A DNA stretch of 10,847 nt from the NCBI GenBank assembly GCA_910592205.1, contig CAJVPJ010001287.1:1-10847 (forward strand), in the 5' to 3' direction. Below, piece by piece: positions 7,288 through 10,847 of this stretch (position 1 is the stretch's first letter; the number at the start of each line of letters is the position of its first letter). A model generated the notes under the pieces. The model did no database searches. It was not told where the DNA came from and saw only the letters and a program-made list of their open reading frames with translations. The translations under genes were made by a program, and so were the position numbers. The DNA comes from Paraglomus occultum (Eukaryota > Glomeromycota > Glomeromycetes > Paraglomerales > Paraglomeraceae).

Positions 7288-9607
7288 CTATTCTGCCTTG
7301 GCTTTCATTTGTGTACGGTTGACCTTAGGAATCTTGACTTGTAACATGGTTCGCGCCATCTTCACCACCCCGCTTAGACCGTCATCTGTTGCTGGTATGT
7401 CGAACTCGGAAAATTTGGCTGAAATGTGGGATCCACCGCCAACGTAATGTCTGAGAGCCTGCGAATGAAAAAATTTGACGAGATGAATCCGGGTATTAGC
7501 AACTTGTTGAAAGCTTGCAAGACTGTCTGCATTCCCACCACCTGTTTCGGAAAGGGTGTCAACTAGGGTACGGTGCATGTCGCGAACGGTTCTTTGGACT
7601 TTGAGTGAGTTATCTAAATTTTTTGTGCCGTTTTCAATTTTGGAGCCAGCCCTTTCGCACAGCGAGAGCTCTTGGTCCCATGCCAAATCCTTGGCTATAT
7701 CGTGGCGCTGAGAGTAAGAGTATGGTAATCGGCATCGCATACAATATGTTAAACGAAGAGCCAATCTAAATGGTATCCTTCTCCACTGCATTCATCCGGC
7801 GATGTTGAGAAGCTCTAGAGACCACTTCACCGCTTATTACATTGGAATATAAAAGATCTGTGAGCGTTAATAATGATATGCGGTAAAAATCTTATGGCTA
7901 GACTTACAAGTGTCTGTCAACGATACCGTCAAAGCACGAAATTATTTGCGACTTGATGAAAATGTCGATATCGCTTGACGCTGTGGTATCCGCTTTTTGA
8001 CCATCTCCTGTCTAATTAAAGTTACGGTCAAAAAAGTGTGTTAAGAGAGGACCAAATTATCAAAGTCAGAACAAAATTTACGTAAAGCGTAGCAGCTCCG
8101 ATGATGTAACACGACACGTTGTCATTTTGGTAGTCATTTTCGTCAGGAGCATCGTCGATACCGTTTCTCGTTGCCAAAGTGATTTTGTGCGAGAAACGGA
8201 TTCTCATTCTCTTTCTCTGCTAGAAGATTTCGTAGCTCTCTAAGCGCTCCACGAAATTCATAGTGTTCACAGACTTTCTTAAGTCCTTCCCTTTCCAACT
8301 GGAAGACAGAATGTCCAATATAACGATATGAACTAAAATAAATAAAAAAGATCTCAACCACAACCTTTGTCAGACATCTTTCAACTGGTCATCCGGCTTC
8401 GTCCAAGCCACATTTCGCAAACCTGCCGTGATGATGCTCCTGATCTCAGAGAACTCTGTCTTGGTTACGATGCTGCAAATTGCTTTTAGCTCTGTCAGAT
8501 CAATAATGCGCCACCACGTTGGCCTAAGGGGTTTAGGATCCGTTGGGATTATTATATACTGTAGAAATCGAGAGATTCAAATACTTACGTCAATATTGAT
8601 TTCCAGAATCCGTCGGCGTTGCTAACAATTGACGATAGTCATCGATTTTCCTAAGCCGGGATGGTACTTCGTAAATTCCCATAGGCAAGTTTTCCTGTCC
8701 GCATGCCTAACAAAATGTTGGTAAGTTACTTGTGCTGTTGTGATTGAGCCTACCCAGTTTGTTCATTTCCTATGTAACAGAGAGACGGCTATACCTCATT
8801 CATTACCTCATTCATCTTTGGAAGTGACAAATAGTTCCCTTTTTTGTGCCTTCTATTGACAGCCTTGAACTTTGTCCCAGTGCGATTAACGTCACACAAT
8901 TCACACATCAAAGAATCAAAAGTTAGTGAGCAGTTATAGCCTTATGCCCATCATTGACGGAATTATTTACCTTGTCACTAGTGTTGAAAAGCATCCGATG
9001 CTGAACCCCTTGCGAAGTTTGTTCACTGAGGTCCACGCGCTGATAATTGTCATCTACACCTTCCGCTTGCTCTATAGAATCTTGATCCACATCATTTAAA
9101 CACGATTCCGAAACCATCTGACATGATACCAATGATAAAACAAAACATGAGTATTGGCGCTCCAATGATAACCCAATGATTTGGACTTTTCATACCGCTT
9201 GAGCATTCTCCATCACATTCGTAACTGTTTTGACAGTTCTCGTGGTTATGACTTTCATCTGTAAGTTTCCTCAAAAATTGTTAGCTGCTGGTCTGTTAAT
9301 GACTGTAGAAATCAAAAACAATACCTCATCTAAACACAGCTGGCTGTGGCGCTGTGGCTGTGCGGTGTGGCGGGGCCGTAACTCCACTCTTTTCCGCTTT
9401 CTTGAAACTTTGGCTTCCATAGAACAGTTTTCGATCGAACGCCGTAAGATCAGGTGGCACGTAGGCACCGCCATAGTTGTGTGAGCATGAAACCCCTTCT
9501 CGGGACTCTGGAGGGCTCCACCTCTGCAAAAGAGGTCGATTATGCAAAATCTGCAGACCATGACAGGATGACACCCCTAACGTAGCGTAGGCATCCACCG
9601 TAGCCAT
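7288..9607 (-). CDS. Seven-exon gene for an unrecognised protein with two hydrophobic regions, frame broken by single-base indels
   Basis: Proposed exons on the minus strand are 9607-9325, 9258-8971, 8869-8807, 8706-8589, 8523-8365, 8298-7908 and 7857-7288, ending in TAG. All six introns are GT-AG and 50-101 bases long. The product would be about 620 residues. Exon 1 starts MATVDAYATLG and contains YVPPDLTAFDRKLFYGSQ. Exon 2 has a cysteine cluster (ENCQNSYECDGEC) followed by a hydrophobic segment (WVIIGAPILMFCFIIGI). Exons 4-5 read MGIYEVPSRLRKIDD and PTWWRIIDLTELKAI. Exon 6 has a charged helix (EFRGALRELRNLLAEKE) and a second long hydrophobic stretch (CYIIGAATLYVNFVLTLIIW). Exon 7 encodes DLAWDQELSLCERAGSK and a mostly helical C-terminus. 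About eight one-base indels are needed, near 9175-9108, 8638, 8372, 8166-8164, 8035-8030, 8012, 7845 and 7769, plus a TGA at 9328-9326. Corrected exon lengths satisfy every intron phase. It could be two adjacent genes. No family is recognised. Confidence 0.66.
8795..8807 (-). promoter_or_regulatory. Tandem in-frame splice donors
   Basis: The end of exon 3 in the minus-strand gene has two copies of AATGAGgta 12 bases apart, so donors lie after 8807 and after 8795. Both are phase 0. Using the second would add four residues (VMNE) without shifting the frame. Confidence 0.35.
9325..9328 (-). other. In-frame TGA one base before a splice donor
   Basis: In exon 1 of the 7288-9607 gene, the frame that ends PQPAVFR meets TGA at 9328-9326, then a single G and the donor gtattg. 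The phase-1 donor and the phase-1 acceptor at 9259 (ttacag, then AT) match perfectly except for this codon. A CGA-to-TGA transition would explain it, as would a different splice choice. Confidence 0.45.
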
Positions 9608-9634
9608 GGAAGTGTATTTCTCCTTCTCGGGACT
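9495..9634. repeat. 13-base direct repeat, two copies
   Basis: CCTTCTCGGGACT occurs at 9495-9507 and again at 9622-9634, 127 bases apart. A related sequence with one change (CCTTCTCGAGAC) appears near 10557 inside the kinase gene. One copy lies in exon 1 of the minus-strand gene, the other just upstream of its start. It may be chance or a trace of local duplication. Confidence 0.3.
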
Positions 9635-10017
9635 TAACAGAGTCTTTCATATGGCCACCAGTGAGTATCGTGTCGCGTAAAAAGAAACACTCGCCTTAAA
9701 TTTCTTTTCAATCGTTCAGCTCCTTGCTTGACGTTATCAACTTCGGTTTCGATTATGAATTCAAGGCACAAATTGAAGGCCTCAGACGAGAAATTGAAAG
9801 TAAAAATCGCTTTGATTCCATCGGTATCGAGAATCTATGGTTCTCGGGTAGAGTTTGTTGGAACAGTTGACGTTCTCGATAACGTCTTGTCAAAAGGACA
9901 TGCTAAGCTCTATTTGCCAGCGTTAGGAGACGGAATGAAATTAAACCTCCTGATAGCTTTCGATATGAAATTTTTTCTCAGATCAACGCAACTAGTATAC
10001 GACGGGGAAAAAAATAA
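9606..10017 (+). CDS. Small gene of unknown function diverging from the membrane-protein gene
   Basis: The best supported exons are 9720-9847 and 9908-10017. They share one frame across a 60-base intron (TCGG|gtagag...gctaag|CT, phase 1). Exon 9720-9847 reads LLDVINFGFDYEFKAQIEG, then LRREIESKNRFDSIGIENLW, likely a coiled-coil or helical region. The second reads NEIKPPDSFRYEIFSQINAT and stops at TAA 10015-10017. The preceding acceptor is a strong cgttcag at 9719. A first exon from ATG 9606 (MEVYFSFSGLNRVFHMA) to the donor gtgagt at 9661 is possible. However, it ends in phase 1 where phase 2 is needed, so one base may be missing there or the true start lies elsewhere. A G-run just before the stop (10003-10006) could also hide a longer C-terminus (NNERSRAQLLN). 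No domain is recognised. Confidence 0.45.
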
Positions 10018-10383
10018 TGAACGTTCTCGCGCGCAACTTCTGAACTCGGTATAAAATTAAGAAATTGCCAAATTTAGGGCAGGTGACATGTATTAATGTC
10101 AAGTGATTAAGGGTGGCGTCGGGAAAAAAATAAAACGGTCGCATTCTATAGATGCGCTCGTCCATTTCAGCATAACTAACCACTGAAAATGGAAAAACAA
10201 CAGCAACGATTTACACACACGTCTTGACGAATAGAACAAAATTTAATCGTTTAAATAGGAATTGCCTTACATTCCCAAAAATGCTTTCTAATAAACATAT
10301 CGATCCAATTATTATTTCTGAGTCATGTCGTCATATTTAATTATAAAGGTTGGTAAGCCCTTGAATAAAACTCGTAGATTATT
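10018..10383. other. Convergent intergenic region between the small plus-strand gene and the kinase
   Basis: No coding sequence is supported here. The kinase stop codon overlaps an AATAAA hexamer on the minus strand (10388-10383), which is early for a polyadenylation signal. Further AT-rich hexamer-like sequences lie downstream of it. No structured RNA is seen. Confidence 0.45.
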
Positions 10384-10847
10384 TTATTCAAAACTTTTAG
10401 TCACTAAACCAATAAGACAATCGACAAGGTTAATACTGTAACGTTATGAACAAGTAACAACTGCTTTCGTCATACCTGCGGCTGAATCTAAATTATAACT
10501 ATTTCTTGGTTTAGGCAAATCTCCTGTAGGTAAAAGTTTACTAGAATATTTACTCTCCTTCTCGAGACGTGACAATGGTTTTACATCGTTATGATAGATA
10601 ATATTCCATGGGTTTTTATCAGAATCGTTTCTTCTAACCCCTCTAACAAGCTCGCCAATATGACGCCAAAGCGCATCAGGACGCTTATCAGGATCAGCAT
10701 CGCAACAACGCTCGGCAAGTTTCTTGTATTTCTCTGGTGCAGAATCAGGCATCGATGGTCGTAGTCCGCCCATAATATCGCATACCAAATATTTATCGAA
10801 TTGCCTATCTCTAAAAGGTGGTTCACCAGTAGCAACCAAATACATAA
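10384..10847 (-). CDS. Protein kinase, C-terminal part (partial), of the expanded Glomeromycotina kinase type
   Basis: The window ends inside the kinase C-lobe, so the ATP-binding lobe, HRD, DFG and APE motifs are outside. What remains starts at subdomain IX with MYLVATGEPPFRDRQFD, continues through an IMGGLRPSMPDSAP segment and ends the fold with CCDADPDKRPDALW, where the Arg before Pro is the invariant subdomain XI arginine. This matches the Tyr-kinase-like (TKL) type of kinase that is greatly expanded in arbuscular mycorrhizal fungi. A variable tail follows (LPTGDLPKPRNSYNLDSAA). The long exon ends at 10476 before gtatga. A 72-base intron (10475-10404, acceptor ggtttag) leads to a tiny last exon 10403-10384 encoding VTKSFE and TAA. 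Reading through the donor would instead give a short MTKAVVTCS end. No frame damage is seen. Substrate is unknown. Confidence 0.9.

Noticed and set aside
7217-7447. 76-residue plus-strand frame
   Set aside because: It is antisense to the last exon of the minus-strand gene, and its upstream half is intergenic.
9230-9561. Open frames at 9230-9484 (plus) and 9271-9561 (minus)
   Set aside because: Both are shadows of exon 1 and exon 2 of the minus-strand gene. The minus-strand one runs straight through the proposed intron.
9728-10054. 108-residue open frame on the plus strand
   Set aside because: It overlaps, in another frame, the better composed exons at 9720-9847 and 9908-10017, which agree in frame across a GT-AG intron. 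Only its very end might be used if an indel lies in the G-run near 10003.
1-10847. CRISPR array, bacterial operon, phage or intact transposon
   Set aside because: No regularly spaced repeats, transposase, reverse transcriptase or integrase frames were seen, and the genes are spliced eukaryotic genes.

Overview
The window is AT-rich nuclear DNA from a eukaryote with short introns, most likely an arbuscular mycorrhizal (Glomeromycotina) fungus. Two features suggest this. The ELP3 N-terminus is fungal in character. The kinase C-lobe at the right edge reads like the large, expanded kinase families of Rhizophagus and its relatives (MYLVATGEPPF, a GLRP motif, then DADPDKRP). The species is an inference. 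Most reconstructed introns are 50-100 bases and all are GT-AG.

Layout, left to right. (1) 1-767, minus strand: the 5' part of ELP3, the catalytic subunit of Elongator, in four intact exons. (2) 768-3097: a long AT-rich stretch with no convincing gene, only small inverted repeats and one near-direct repeat pair. (3) 3125-3286, plus: a weak small-exon candidate. (4) 3857-4477, plus: a secreted or membrane-anchored cysteine-rich protein whose middle cysteine module sits in a different frame from its two ends. (5) 5392-6515, plus: a four-exon gene for an acidic, possibly FHA-like protein, with one single-base frame break. (6) 7288-9607, minus: a seven-exon gene for a protein of about 620 residues with two hydrophobic regions, not recognised, in which canonical splice sites survive but about eight single-base indels and one in-frame TGA break the frame. 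(7) about 9606-10017, plus: a small gene diverging from the previous one, of unknown function. (8) 10384-10847, minus: the 3' end of a protein kinase gene.

The genes do not form an evident pathway. Genes 5 and 6 converge on a 0.8-kb gap, 6 and 7 diverge from what may be one shared CCATGG, and 7 and 8 converge. The main observation is a contrast. ELP3, the kinase and the long acidic exon are intact, while the cysteine-rich gene, the acidic gene and especially the 7288-9607 gene are broken almost only by single-base indels, several in homopolymers. With every proposed indel corrected, the phases of all the introns in genes 5 and 6 agree. The cause may be uncorrected long-read indels or recent gene decay. 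This cannot be settled from the sequence alone.
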